Positions 9,354 to 19,391 of a DNA stretch of 64,000 nt are shown one piece after another; position 1 is the first letter of the stretch; each line of letters starts with the position of its first letter. Both the position numbers and the translations under genes were made by a program. The DNA lies in NCBI GenBank assembly GCA_039704465.1, contig JASFAU010000019.1, positions 496,001 to 560,000 of the forward strand, read 5' to 3'. The notes under the pieces were generated by a model. The model did no database searches. It was not told where the DNA came from and saw only the letters and a program-made list of their open reading frames with translations. The DNA is from Plasmodiophora brassicae. Lineage: Eukaryota > Endomyxa > Phytomyxea > Plasmodiophorida > Plasmodiophoridae.

Positions 9354-9949
9354 GCGGTCTCGCACAGCCGCGAACGGCAGTACCAATTAGGGTTCCAACG
9401 ACCCATTGGGAGCGAGAGCCCGCAACAATACACTGCTTGACTTTGCCATTTGTACGTAAATTGGCGTCGCGCTGGGTATGGCACCTACTGGTGGAGTTGT
9501 CCTCAACTGGGTTCACCAACAAACACCTGTGTCAAGCGACGCTGCCACTGCAACTGGGTCCCTGTACATTATCGTGTAGCACGGCAGAACTGACGGCGGG
9601 ACTGGGTGTAGGCTCCGTTCATTCGTCAAGAACGCGTGCTTCTGCCGCTCTTGAATGCGGACAACTGCTTGGGACGTGGAGCGGGCAGCTGCGCGTCCAC
9701 ATTGACCTTGACAGCGCCTTGGACACGGAGATCAGTCCTCTCTGCTCTTGTTCGCCCAGCTGGCCCACTCTGTCGGCACACTCGTGATCGTTCAGAACTG
9801 TACTAGCAAGTTGCTCTTGAAGAGAACGCGCCAAGGCTTTAACTGCCTGCGTTTGTTCATCCTCGATGCGAACTCATTAGATGAACCGCAGCAGGACATG
9901 ATCTGCGCGTCGATTACGACACAACCAAGTGCCGCGACATCATGTTCGA
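9354..9949. other. Intergenic stretch after RPL10A
   Basis: About 600 bases with no convincing gene. It holds the RPL10A 3' end and then leads into the outer, degenerate part of the inverted repeat at 9950-10545. Frames are open on both strands but carry no recognisable domain. Confidence 0.35.
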
Positions 9950-10242
9950 TAATTTCCTCCTGAAGAGGCACCACAAGAGCACTGATGTCAGCAAGTACCA
10001 GAAGGCGCCGACCCAGATCCTGAGGGATCTCAATATTGTGGGTATGTCCTACGTTATTCCGTCAGTCCTGATACTGACCTAATGATGATTTCATTTGGTC
10101 CTACAAGGTGAAGCGCTGGTCGATGTCCTCCTGGACATTCGATACCAGTTTGAAGATCACAGGAGCAACGGTGACGTATTCAACAACGAAGTGGTCAAGA
10201 GAACGGTTGCCAAGTACCTTACCAAGCGATTGACTGGAGAAG
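9880..10242 (+). pseudogene. Gene fragment in left arm of inverted repeat
   Basis: A frame reads RVDYDTTKCRDIMFDNFLL and continues to PTQILRDLNIV. A well-formed intron (GTATGT at about 10044 to ACAAG at about 10109, with branch CTGACCTAAT) then leads to GEALVDVLLDIRYQFEDH. No ATG or family is recognised upstream. A diverged copy on the minus strand in the right arm reads VPTQILWDLKML at the matching place, so both arms derive from one coding sequence. It is probably a decayed gene; a functional short gene cannot be excluded. Confidence 0.35.
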
Positions 10243-10545
10243 GGCGACGAGGCTTCCCCAGTCAATCGCTGGGTAAGATACAACCGTCCTCTGGACCACT
10301 TCACTGTTAGATACGTCACCGTTGCTCCTGTGATCTTCAAACGGTATCAAATATCCAGGAGGACACCGACCCGCGCTTCACCTTGTAGGACCAAATGAAA
10401 TCATCATTACACGTCGTATGGTCATTATCAGGACTGACGGAACAACGTAGCTCAACATTTTGAGATCCCACAGGATCTGGGTCGGCACCTTCTTCTCGTA
10501 CTTGCGGACACCGTTGCTGTTGTGGTACCTCCTCTACCCTATTTT
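9950..10545. repeat. Imperfect inverted repeat with ~290-bp arms, 10-bp loop
   Basis: The arm at about 9950-10242 is matched by the reverse complement of 10253-10545. Identity looks roughly 85-90% near the centre and lower outward, where indels appear. The loop is about 10 bases (10243-10252). Landmarks are TGATGATTTCATTTGGTCC and its reverse complement, and GATCACAGGAGCAACGGTGA in both arms. It could be an old inverted duplication or a foldback element. Confidence 0.75.
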
Positions 10546-10905
10546 CTCGTGGGCGCGGCGCCTCTTCTGGCCAATACCTGGCACAAAGGTCCATGGTCTA
10601 TGCCTCCAACCGTCGACGATAACTTACGAATACGCGTGTCCTCGAACGTCCACCGTTCGCCGGGTAAGCCAACGCTCTTCACACGACGAGCCGCTGGTGC
10701 AGGCGCTCACCGTCGAATACAGGACCCAGAATCTGGCCCTCGCTTGGACAGCAGTGCGAACGACAGCCAGACCACTGACGATCTGGCTCTGAGTCTGCTG
10801 CTGCGCCACTCCGGGGGCCCCGCTGCTCCCCGAAAAAAAAGGAGGGGCGCGCCATTACGATCTGCACGATTTTTTGGTGGCGCGGCGGTCGCGTCATTTT
10901 GGATC
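10546..10905. other. Upstream region of the p24 gene
   Basis: About 360 bases between the inverted repeat and the p24 start codon. A poly-A run (near 10836) is present; no coding domain or further repeat is seen. Confidence 0.35.
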
Positions 10906-11755
10906 ATGACGACGGGATGGCCTGCGGCCGTGGCCCTGGCGGCCGCCGTGCTGGTCGGCGTCGCCCGCCCGTACAGCACGACGATCCCGGCCAGCGGGTC
11001 CGAGTGCTTCTTCGAGACCGCCGACGTCGGCGATAAATTCCACTGCTCGTTCAACGTCTACGCCGGCGGCTTCCTCGACGTCGACGTCAAGGTTCGTCGC
11101 GCGCCGTGCCGCTGGCGAGCGGGAACCGCGCTAAACGTCGCGCCAGGTCTTCGACCCGGCCGAGAAAGTCGTGTTCGAAGAGGAGCGCGTTCAGACCGAG
11201 AGTTTCACGTTTACAGCGCAACTCGCAGGTATGCGCCTCGGTGACATGCGTCTGGATCACGGTTCCTAAATCGTGGTCGTCCCAGGGCGATACAAGGTTT
11301 GCTTCTACAATATCATGTCGACGGTGACGGCCAAGCACCTGACGTTCTCGATCGCTGTTGGCAATGCGCTGCAGGCGAAGGATGTTGCCAAGCAAGGTCC
11401 CGTATCGTCGCCGGTTTCGCGTTTGCGAGCCACGGTTTCTGAACCGATTTGGATGCTGCAGAGCACCTGACGCCCCTGGAGACCTCCGTTGTCATGCTTA
11501 GTCAGACGCTGCGTGGCGTCGCCGACGAACAGAAGTACCTCAAGGTGCGGGAGCGTGTCGCCAACGCCAGTAGGTGCCGCGTACCGCTTCACTCGCGTCC
11601 CAGTCCTAATTCCGCCATGCGTTACAGCGAACGAGAGCACCAACAGCCGTGTCCTGTGGTGGTCCATCCTGGAGACCATTGTCCTGGTGGCCGTCTCGCT
11701 GTGGAAGATCTACTACCTTCGCGGGTTCTTCGAATCCAAGCGCAACGCCGCGTGA
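10906..11755 (+). CDS. p24/TMED family cargo receptor
   Basis: Five exons: 10906-11091, 11147-11228, 11286-11396, 11462-11569 and 11628-11755, with introns of 55, 57, 65 and 58 nt. The 204-residue product has a signal peptide (AAVALAAAVLVGVA) and a GOLD domain with the paired Cys of the family (SECFFET and FHCSF) and GGFLDVDV. VCFYN follows, then the coiled coil starting EHLTPLE, TNESTNSRVLWWS, a single membrane helix, and a cytosolic tail LRGFFESKRNAA with the FF motif that contacts COPII. These proteins cycle between ER and Golgi. All splice phases agree with the family alignment. Confidence 0.9.
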
Positions 11756-11800
11756 TACAAATACATCCGGATATCATCGGGACCCAACTGCCGTTTGTAT

Positions 11801-12968
11801 TCAATTTGTTGTTCTCGCCACGATTAACACCTTCTCGTCCTCGTCTGCCACGTCTCGCAGCGCCTCGAACACGCCCATCACGGTCAGTCTGTCCGTTGTT
11901 TGACGTTCCTCGATCAGTTCTGTTTGCGTTTCAGGGTTCACCGTTCTCATTTCGCCAATGGGCGAACGCGTACCCATTCGCTGCAAACACACCATGGCGA
12001 ACGCGATGCTAACGGCCAGTGGCAGATCCTGCCTGTTCCTTGTCACATCGCCTGCCATCTTGTCCCACTCGTCGACAACCCTCTGCTTTGGCAGGCCACG
12101 TCTCCGATCGTCGTCGTCCATCGTGGCCGGGCACGATGCCGAATGCGCGCGGATGACGCCCATGAGCTCCTGGATCGACTGGTGCGAGAAATAGTTTATC
12201 CCTTGCTGTTCCAGGGCGGCCGACAGTTGCACGAACCTGTGCGAAGCGCGTTACACCACGATGGGTCAGCGCACTCTCGGCTGACTGACTCTTGCAGGCC
12301 CAGTAGCCCCGTGGCCTTTGGGTCGAACTTGTCGAACGTATCCAGGACGATCTGCCTGTTCTCGTCGATCGCGCTCGGGTCCGATTGCGCCGCCAGCGCC
12401 TTCTTCACCTTCTCGAACATTGACGCCAGCGCTTCGACGCAGCTCCTGTGCTGGGGCAGGGAACACGCGTCATCCCATGGCGGCAGGACACCTGGCGCGC
12501 GAGACGCACATCGTAGGGTTTGTTCAACAGCGGCGACACGAACCGGACCAGGTTCCTGATGCTGGACGCTCTGTGCTGGACCTTCCGCACCACTAACCGA
12601 TCGCACCGGTTCGCTATGCTTCACACGAGTCGGCTACAAAGTCGCGCTCTAATCCATACGACCGACGTTTGCAGGGTGTCCCCGTGAATGCCATCCGATG
12701 TCGCATGGACGACCGTGATACTGCTGCCGGTGAACGATCGTGGATCGACGTCCGGGCACAACACGAACCCGATCCTGTCGAGGAACGGGACGTCGAGATC
12801 GAGGCGCGGTGCGCCGAGCGGCGACCCCATGATCTTCATCGCCCTGGCCACGCTCGTCGGCATCCTGCACCCGTGCACGACCGTGCAACTGCCCATCAGC
12901 AGCAGGTCCCCATCTCGCAGGTCGGCCAGTGTGATCCGCGGGCGACCGCCATGGCGCTGCTGCAGCAT
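11801..12968 (-). CDS. NlpC/P60-like plus EF-hand protein
   Basis: Exons 12968-12638, 12592-12492, 12450-12290 and 12236-11801 (introns 45, 41 and 53 nt) give 342 residues. The N-terminal 130 residues (LADLRDGDLLLMG, MGSPLGAP, RIGFVLCP, ITVVHATSDGIHGDTL) resemble the permuted papain-like amidase fold of YiiX/LRAT-type NlpC/P60 proteins. The usual catalytic His before the IGFVL strand is replaced, so activity is doubtful. Further on, LDTFDKFDPKATGLLGLQEF reads as one EF hand with a weak loop, followed by an acidic helical tail. The start codon is only 55 bases from the end of NOP2, so the promoter is short or shared. The domain call at the N terminus is tentative. Confidence 0.6.
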
Positions 12969-13023
12969 AACGCGACCGTCGAGTACACTACCTAGACCGT
13001 CGTATCTCGGGATCGCTCCCCGT

Positions 13024-14854
13024 TTACTGCTTCTTTTGTCGCTTGGCGGCGCTCATCGCTGACTGCTTGCGTGCCCTCCTGTCGATCGCGTGCTGGGCGC
13101 GTTTGCTCAGCTCCGGCGCATCGCCATCGGCTTCCGGGACCACTTCTGCCGCTGGCCCCTGCTGCTCGCCGCTCGTCGCCTTCTCGCCGACGAACACGCG
13201 GGCGCCGTTCTCCAGCTTCTGCAGCTTGGCGACGAAGAACCCGTCCATGTTGTGGACGTGCGGGTAGACGCGTTTCGTCAACTCCAGGCTCGGGTGGAAC
13301 GCGAACCGCCCGCCCATCTGCTTGAACCCGTTCCGGCCGACCTCGATCCCCTACATAAACGGGTCAGCCGTTATGTGGCCGCGACGCAGACCCACGTCGT
13401 TGCTACCGTTGGGCAGATCTTCACGAAGCGCTTGCCGAGCGCGTACTGGACGACGGCCTCGTTCTCCTCGACGGAGATGGAGCACGTCGAGTAGACGAGG
13501 TACCCGTTCGGTTTCAGCATGTCGATGGCGGCCAGGATCAGCTCCTTCTGCAGCTTGGCCGACTTCTCGATGTCCGCCGCCGTCCTGTTCAGCTTGATGG
13601 ATTCGTCCTTGGAGATGACGCCCAGGCCCGAGCAGGGCGCATCCAGCAGGACGCGATCGACACCGCCGAAATGCTGCGGCAACTTCCTGCCGTCAAAGTT
13701 GACGACGACGACGTTCTGCGCGCCAAGACGATGCACGTTGCCGATCGTGGCCTTGAGACGGTCCTTGTTGGCGTCGTTGGCGACGACGACGCCCGTGTTC
13801 TTCATCAGCGCCGAGATATACGTCGTCTTGCCACCGGGGGCGGAGCACATGTCAACGACGGTCTCGTTCTCCTTCGGGGCCAGTGCCATGACCGGGAGCA
13901 GCGAGGAAGCACTCTGAAGCATGTAATGCCCAGCGAGGTATTCGGGCGTGGCGGCGACAGGGACTTGACTGGACGAGATCGTCAGGCCGACTTTGCTCCA
14001 GTCGGCGAGCGGGTCCAGGTTCACGCCACGGTTGATCAGTGCCTGGGCCAGGTCGCGTCGTCGGGCCTTGAGCGTGTTGGCGCGAATGCACATGGGGCGT
14101 TGGGCGGCGTTCGCCTCCAGGAATTCGACGCATTCCGCCGGCGAGAACATCTCCAGGAACTTGCTGATCAGGTCGTCGTTGTACCCGTAGTACAGGCCCA
14201 GGTCCCGTTTCAGGTTGTCGATGTATTCCGCGCGTGACACACCGTCCTGTCGCTGGTTCTTCAGGTCTGCAAGGACGAACAGCACCTGAACAGCCATCAG
14301 AATTGTCTAATGTAAACGAGTTCGTTGCGTTCCGGTACCTGGTTGATTCGTTGTTTGAGGACAACGAGGTCGGGGGAAGGCAGCAGGTTCTCCTTGGCGA
14401 GGTCATCCGATGTAGGAAGCGCGTACGACTCCTGGGCGCCTGCGCTCAGGTTGGTTCGCAACTCGGCTTCGGCATCGTCGGCTTCCGCGCGTCGTTCGGC
14501 ATCGACTTCGCGCGCCTTGCCGACGAGCTCGTCGTCACTGCCCCCATCCGATCCACTCAGCCAGCTGCCGACATCATCGTTGTCCTCGTCGTCGTCGTCT
14601 TCGCCTGCGTCTGACCCCATCTCAACGTCGCTGTCTACAAACTCATCATCGTCATCGAACGACGACGCGCTCTGTTCCGAGTCGTCATCGGGTTCGCTTG
14701 AATCGGGGACGTTTCGCCCCGCGACAGCCGTTTTAGGAGCGGCTCGCTCTCGCTTACTAGCAGCAATACGAGCATTTGTCGGGCTGGCTTCCTGGTCAGA
14801 TTCCGAGCATTCTTCAAAGACCACTGCTGGACCGCGACGGAGCGGCTTCCCCAT
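13024..14854 (-). CDS. NOP2: NOP2/NSUN1 rRNA cytosine-5 methyltransferase
   Basis: Exons 14854-14339, 14285-13407 and 13350-13024, with introns of 53 and 56 nt. The 573-residue product has an acidic low-complexity N terminus (SSFDDDDEFVDSD). The NOP2 family core follows: YYGYNDDLISKFLEMFSPAE, RANTLK, VGLTISSSQVPVAATPEYL, the SAM-binding loop MCSAPGGKTTYI, DAPCSGLGVISKD and YSTCSISVEENE with the two catalytic cysteines, then FHPSLELTKRVYPHVHNMDG. It methylates 25S/28S rRNA in the nucleolus during 60S assembly. The C terminus is basic (KRAQHAIDRRARK). A two-half-site motif lies 20 bases upstream of the ATG. Confidence 0.95.
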
Positions 14855-14874
14855 GGTTGTGAAGAGGTCTGCTG

Positions 14875-14895
14875 CGGAGTCCGTGACGGACTCCG
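14875..14895 (-). promoter_or_regulatory. Two-half-site motif upstream of NOP2
   Basis: On the coding strand, CGGAGTCCG and CGGACTCCG are separated by TCA, making an inverted repeat with a 3-base spacer. It ends 20 bases before the NOP2 start codon. The same arrangement is at RPL10A and RRP6. Confidence 0.6.
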
Positions 14896-15113
14896 CACGC
14901 GACTGACCACGGACAGTGCCGCATAGAAAACAGATCCGTTCAGGACGTGGCACGAACTGGCTGGCCAAGGAGAGCCGGCTCCCTCGAGGTGGCACGTGCC
15001 TGATATGGTGACTCGATGTACGTCCAGACGTAAACTGAAATAGGGCCTGCGGCGGGCGATTCACCGACGGTAGCGCGCTCTCGCGTTCAGTAAAGTTGCC
15101 ACTGACGAGGGCG

Positions 15114-15737
15114 ATGCCGACGATGACGGCTGTCACGACGCTTGCTGTTGTGGCGAGTCTTGCGTTCGGGCGAGCTGCGTTACTCAGGTCGACGGGTGCG
15201 ACGTCTACGTCGTGTACACTGGACTGTTACCACGAGGCTGGGTGCCTGTCCTCGACGTTATCCACAACTGGTGCGGGACATGTTTGCAACCTGTACTCGA
15301 CATGCGAAGAAGGCCGGACCTGCATTGTTGGGGATGCTGGTGCCACCGCCAACTGCCTCGACGCCTGTCAAAACATGGCATCCTGCCGTGCATTTCTCGT
15401 GGCCACCACTGGCATGGGGCATGCCTGCATTCTCGTGGCAAACTGCCTAGACCCGTCCACCACCTGTATCTCACGGACTCCATCTCAGACAGCTCCAGCG
15501 ACCTTACTACCGATCCCGGCGGTATCGCCAACCCTGCCAGGCTCCATGACGCCGACCCCGACCCGATTACCGATCCCACCGCCGACAACATCACCAACCG
15601 CAGCGCGTGTTGTTGCACCTGTCTCGTCTGACCCGCCGTCGACGTCGTCCTCGAACAGCAGTTTCACAATGCTCTGGGTGACGACTGCTCTGGCAATGGG
15701 GATGGGCTGTGGACTGTACTTGGCACGTGATAGCTGA
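15114..15737 (+). CDS. Secreted PAN/Apple-like Cys-repeat protein (short)
   Basis: Intronless frame of 207 residues. It has a signal peptide (TAVTTLAVVASLAFG), then two Cys-rich modules in the pattern SCTLDC...GHVCNLYSTCEEGRTCIVG and DACQ...TGMGHACILVANCLDPSTTC. A Pro/Thr-rich linker follows, then a C-terminal hydrophobic segment (MLWVTTALAMGMGCGLYLA). The modules resemble PAN/Apple domains, which bind carbohydrate or protein. The tail could be a membrane anchor or a GPI signal. The paralogue at 16397 shares every motif and has more modules, so the two are a tandem duplication. The start was taken at 15114; an ATG at 15123 is equally possible. Confidence 0.75.
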   Translation: MPTMTAVTTLAVVASLAFGRAALLRSTGATSTSCTLDCYHEAGCLSSTLSTTGAGHVCNLYSTCEEGRTCIVGDAGATANCLDACQNMASCRAFLVATTGMGHACILVANCLDPSTTCISRTPSQTAPATLLPIPAVSPTLPGSMTPTPTRLPIPPPTTSPTAARVVAPVSSDPPSTSSSNSSFTMLWVTTALAMGMGCGLYLARDS

Positions 15738-15879
15738 TTAAACATCAACCATGTCAATGTGCACATACCTTCGAGGCGTTCGCCAGCGAACGACCCACTC
15801 CGGACCGGGTTTGGAGAAACGCTGGTTACCTCGTGCAGTCCAGGTGAACAGACGCCCACCCGCCCGCTCTGCATCAATG

Positions 15880-16010
15880 GTGCTTTGTTACCGTCGAACA
15901 GGCTGTTTACGTTCAGGAGCTCAGCGGAGGTTCAACCCCTGTCCTCCCAAACTGAACGGTCGAAGAATGTTCCTGAAAACGCAACGACGTCTGTGTGGTT
16001 GCCCAACGTC
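15880..16010. repeat. Dispersed repeat, copy 1
   Basis: From TGGTGCTTTG through TACCGTCGAAC, CAGGAGCTCAGCGGA and GAAAACGCAACGACGTCTGTG this matches 23119-23250 in the same orientation with about 85% identity by eye. It lies downstream of a PAN gene. Confidence 0.7.
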
Positions 16011-16185
16011 GTGAGGCGACAGCGACCGCCATGCTGCTGCACTGCCACAGACGGCGCCGTGTGCCCGTCGGATACGAACTCCCGGTCCAGTGACATTCAC
16101 CCTGACCGTGGATCAACGCGTGTCACGCGACGGGCACGTGCCCCGCGGCCACACATTCGTGTACATGGATGTAGTGCACTGAAAC

Positions 16186-16276
16186 GGACGCGTGCCTGAC
16201 GAACGAAGCGGAGCGCGGCGCGTGCCTGACGAACGATCTAGCGAGGCGCGTGCCTGACAACGATCTAGAGAGGCGC
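16186..16276. repeat. Tandem repeat, three ~29-bp units
   Basis: Three units each begin GCGCGTGCCTGAC (first unit ACGCGTGCCTGAC) and continue with AACGA. A related single unit sits near 23970 (GCGCGTGCTCGACGAACGA). It lies just upstream of the second PAN gene. Confidence 0.7.
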
Positions 16277-16396
16277 GAAATTTGTAAGGGCGCGTGCCGT
16301 GACTCAACCATGCCGCCGATCCAACTCCACCCGTCGAGGCGACGAAGCAGAGCTCGCTCTCTTTCATTCTGCAAACCCGCCGACGAACAAGAGACG

Positions 16397-17542
16397 ATGT
16401 CGCCGACCACGAGCACGATGATGATGATGGCTGCTGCCCTGTTGAGCCGCATGGGCCACTCGGCGCTGCTAGGGACCACCGGGGCGGCATCGACGTCGTG
16501 TGCAATGGACTGTGCGTCGAACGTCCAGTGCCAGTCGTTCACGTACTCGTCAACGGGCATGGGCCACGCCTGCAACCTGTACTCAACGCCGGGTGAAGGC
16601 CAGACCAGCATTGTGGGCAGCGCGGGTGCCACAGCGGACTGTGCCGTCGCCTGCCGGAACACGCCGTCCTGCACTGCCGTCTTCGTCAAATCCACTGGAA
16701 TGAGCCACGCCTGCATCTTGCTGTCCAACTGTCTGGATCCGTCCGTCGGTTGCCTGACGCCGGCGCCAACCTCAGTGCCAGTGCTGCTGGGGACGACGGG
16801 CGCCGCTGAGACGCCATCGTGTGCAGTGGCCTGTGTGAAGAACGTGCAATGCAAGTCGTTCACGTACTCGTCCACTGGTATGGGCCATTCCTGCAGCCTG
16901 TACTCTACGCCGGATGCAGGCCAGACCAGCATTGTCGGGGGTGTGGGTGCCGGGTACGACTGTTCCGCCGCCTGCCAGAACTCGCCGACCTGCCAAGCTA
17001 TCGTCGTCACGTCGACCGGAATGGGCCATGGGTGCAACTTCCTGTCGAACTGCCTCGATCCGTCAATTTCCTGCATGAAGACGGCGGCACCGTCGGCGCC
17101 AGCTCCATCACCGACGCCGGTCCCCGTTGCGACGCACCCGACTCAGGCACCTGACCTGATCGCGCAGACCGGTGCCGGGACCTCGTGTGCCGCATCGTGT
17201 GCGAATACCGCTGGTTGCAAGGCGTTTACGATGACGACGACGGGCATGGGGCACGCGTGCAACCTGTACCGTTCCTGCGACCCGACTCGTACCTGCATCG
17301 TCGCGCAGACCACGTTGACGGATTGCAAGTCGTCGTGCGCGTCCACGTCGGGCTGCAAGGCCTGGGTGGACATGCTCCCGGCGATGGCCCACACATGCGT
17401 CCTCCTGTCTGACTGCCACAACGATGCGAACCTGGTGTGCGCCGCCGACACATCGTCGTCGAGCAGCGTCAGCAGTGTCTCGACGCTCTGGATGGTCACT
17501 GCCTTCGTCCTGACCGTTGGCGGCCTGTTCCTGATCCGCTAG
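16397..17542 (+). CDS. Secreted PAN/Apple-like Cys-repeat protein (long)
   Basis: Intronless frame of 381 residues starting MSPTTSTMMMMAAALLSRM, which acts as a signal peptide. Six Cys-rich half-modules follow in three pairs. Each pair combines SCAxxC...TGMGHACNLY with DCxxAC...STGMxHACILLSNCLDPS, and Thr/Pro linkers separate the pairs. The third pair is more diverged (SCDPTRTCIVAQT, LSDCHNDANLVC). A hydrophobic C terminus (VTAFVLTVGGLFLIR) suggests a membrane or GPI anchor. It is a paralogue of the protein at 15114. The upstream open frame has no better start. Repeated PAN-type modules fit a surface lectin or adhesin, by inference. Confidence 0.75.
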   Translation: MSPTTSTMMMMAAALLSRMGHSALLGTTGAASTSCAMDCASNVQCQSFTYSSTGMGHACNLYSTPGEGQTSIVGSAGATADCAVACRNTPSCTAVFVKSTGMSHACILLSNCLDPSVGCLTPAPTSVPVLLGTTGAAETPSCAVACVKNVQCKSFTYSSTGMGHSCSLYSTPDAGQTSIVGGVGAGYDCSAACQNSPTCQAIVVTSTGMGHGCNFLSNCLDPSISCMKTAAPSAPAPSPTPVPVATHPTQAPDLIAQTGAGTSCAASCANTAGCKAFTMTTTGMGHACNLYRSCDPTRTCIVAQTTLTDCKSSCASTSGCKAWVDMLPAMAHTCVLLSDCHNDANLVCAADTSSSSSVSSVSTLWMVTAFVLTVGGLFLIR

Positions 17543-17682
17543 AGCTGTTCATGTCAATACACCCATACCGTGCCCGCATTCCCAACCATACGTAAACGAT
17601 TCATTATTAGGCTGGCTGCACAGCGTGCATTGACGTCCAGACGTGGGAGCATCCCTTACATTCTGGTTGCCGACGTCTTGCG

Positions 17683-18697
17683 TTACGCTCCGGTGGCGAT
17701 GTCGAAAGGGAACTTCTCGGCGCCGGTGTTGTAGAACAGCCCAAAGTGCCTCTCGGTTTCCGCGGGTCCTTTCCAGGACTCGTCGAACGCCTCGAACAGG
17801 TACAGGTCCTGGACCTTGCTGGATGCCCTGGCGACACTGACGGCATGGCTGACGTACTGCCGAGCGTTGTCGATGGACGCGAGCGGCCCGCCTGCTGTCG
17901 GCCATCCAGTTTCCCCGACGATGATCGGGAGCGACCCGGGCGCACCGACTTTGCCCAAGGCGGCGCGGACGGCGTCCAGCACGTTCGACAGTATCGATGG
18001 ATTCGGGCCCCGACCCAGGGCCGGATCCAGCAGGGCGCCGTTACCGCCCAGAGCGAAAAACGGGTAGACGTTGATGCTGAACGCAGGAAGACTTGGCACG
18101 AATTGCTGGACGAGGTCGACAATCTCGGGATCGAAGATGGCGTTCTGAGGAGGATACGTGTTCGCTAGCGATGCCTCTAGACCAACCATTCAGGACGTCA
18201 ACGGCAAACCTTCAGGCGCCGATACATATCCGGTATGTCTGACCGCTTAAAGGGATGATGACCTTCGTGGCCAGTCCATTGCTGGAGACTAGCTGGCGCA
18301 CCTGATTGTATGCCGCGATCAGGTACGGACGTGTTTGAGCACGAGAGGCGGTATCGTGGAACGGCTCGTTGCTGATGGCGATCCAGCGCACCGTTCGGCG
18401 GCGCAGGGCTTGCACGATGACATTCTGGTACCCGGGGTCGCTGACAGCAGCGGCGAGGCGGTCGTTTGGGATCGCAATGGTGACTTCGACTGGGGCATTG
18501 GCGTAGACTCGTTCAACAGCGTCCAGAAACCCTGGGTCGAGGTTGAACGTCTTGATCAGCGACACGCCGTGGTTTCGAAGACGAAGTAGCTGTTCGTCAT
18601 ACGACAGCGCATCCGGAAACAGGCCAATGTCGACCCCGATACGTGCCTCGGCAACGACCACGATGAACAGAGACGTCGTCAACGCCAACCAATGCAT
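17683..18697 (-). CDS. Secreted GH17 glucan beta-1,3-glucosidase, no PAN tail
   Basis: Exons 18697-18244 and 18176-17683, with a 67-nt intron. The 315-residue product has a signal peptide (WLALTTSLFIVVVAEA) and a GH17 TIM barrel: IGVDIGLFPDALSYD, VTIAIPND, ISNEPF with the acid/base Glu, NVYPFF, and VGETGWPTAGG with the nucleophile Glu, then YLFEAFDESWKGPAETE. It ends soon after the barrel (FDIATGA). The close paralogue at 24460 continues into a Cys-rich PAN-type module that is missing here. The intron position is the same in both. Substrate is probably beta-1,3-glucan, outside the cell. Confidence 0.85.
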
Positions 18698-19391
18698 GAT
18701 AATTACTGAATGACGTCCAGGGACGAAATAAGACATCGTTGGGCCGACTGCTGCAGGATACAGAACGTCGTTCTAGAACGGCCGCCTGCAACAGATTCGA
18801 GACAAATCAAGAAGGTTGTGGTACGCTCCCGACCGGATCAGTGCCGTGTCCCGGTTCAGACGTCGAACGTCTCGAATTGGTACAGGGCCTTCACCTTGCC
18901 GGATGTCCTGGGCCGCGTCACCAATATGAATGAGATGGGAGCCCTGGTCGTTGACAACTTTGGGTCCCCATCGGATCGTTTGGATTTGACGCGTATGAAT
19001 GAGATGCGGATGTTTAGTGTTCGCAGCCAGGCCATGGGAAACTACGAGTTCCCAATCGGGATCGTTCGTTCTTACAGAATGTGTCTGGGACTCGATGCAG
19101 GGCGACGATTCTTCAGTCATCGGTGGTTAACACCCCAGCGCGTCGGTTTCGTCTGGGGCGACGTGAGGTTCTTCCTGTCGTCTTGACATGAACACGTCGA
19201 GCTCGATGGCCATTATGATCCGCGATGCCTCGTTCGTGCCGTCTTCGATCCATCGGCTTCACGCCCGGCATGATCAAACCATGAAGCTTCTACGATATTG
19301 TCAAATGCGGTGACACCTCGAGAGCACGACTGCCGAATTTCTGGAGAAGCCGGCCGCTTTCGGCTTCGGGTGGAAGTGCTCGTCATCTGAA
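18698..19391. other. Intergenic region with GH17 debris
   Basis: Upstream of the GH17 gene and leading to the palindrome at 19392. It contains a short GH17 remnant (18840-18920) and nothing else that can be supported. Confidence 0.45.
18840..18920 (-). pseudogene. GH17 gene fragment
   Basis: The minus strand reads RTSGKVKALYQFETFDV then a stop. This is a diverged copy of RTSGKVKDLYLFEAFDE in the GH17 gene at 24460-25697. Flanking sequence is not recognisably GH17, so this is a relic of a third copy. Confidence 0.65.

Larger units (their letters stand above)
15738..16396. other. Repeat-containing spacer between PAN genes
   Basis: No gene is supported. It contains the first copy of a dispersed repeat (15880-16010) and a short tandem array (16186-16276). 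Confidence 0.5.

Noticed and set aside
14297..15136. Upstream extension of NOP2 to an in-frame codon at 15136
   Set aside because: The extra 94 residues include the two-half-site motif and have no similarity to NOP2 N termini. The ATG at 14854 fits the family and spacing.
16186..16276. A CRISPR-like array
   Set aside because: Only three adjoining units without unique spacers, in a eukaryotic genome.
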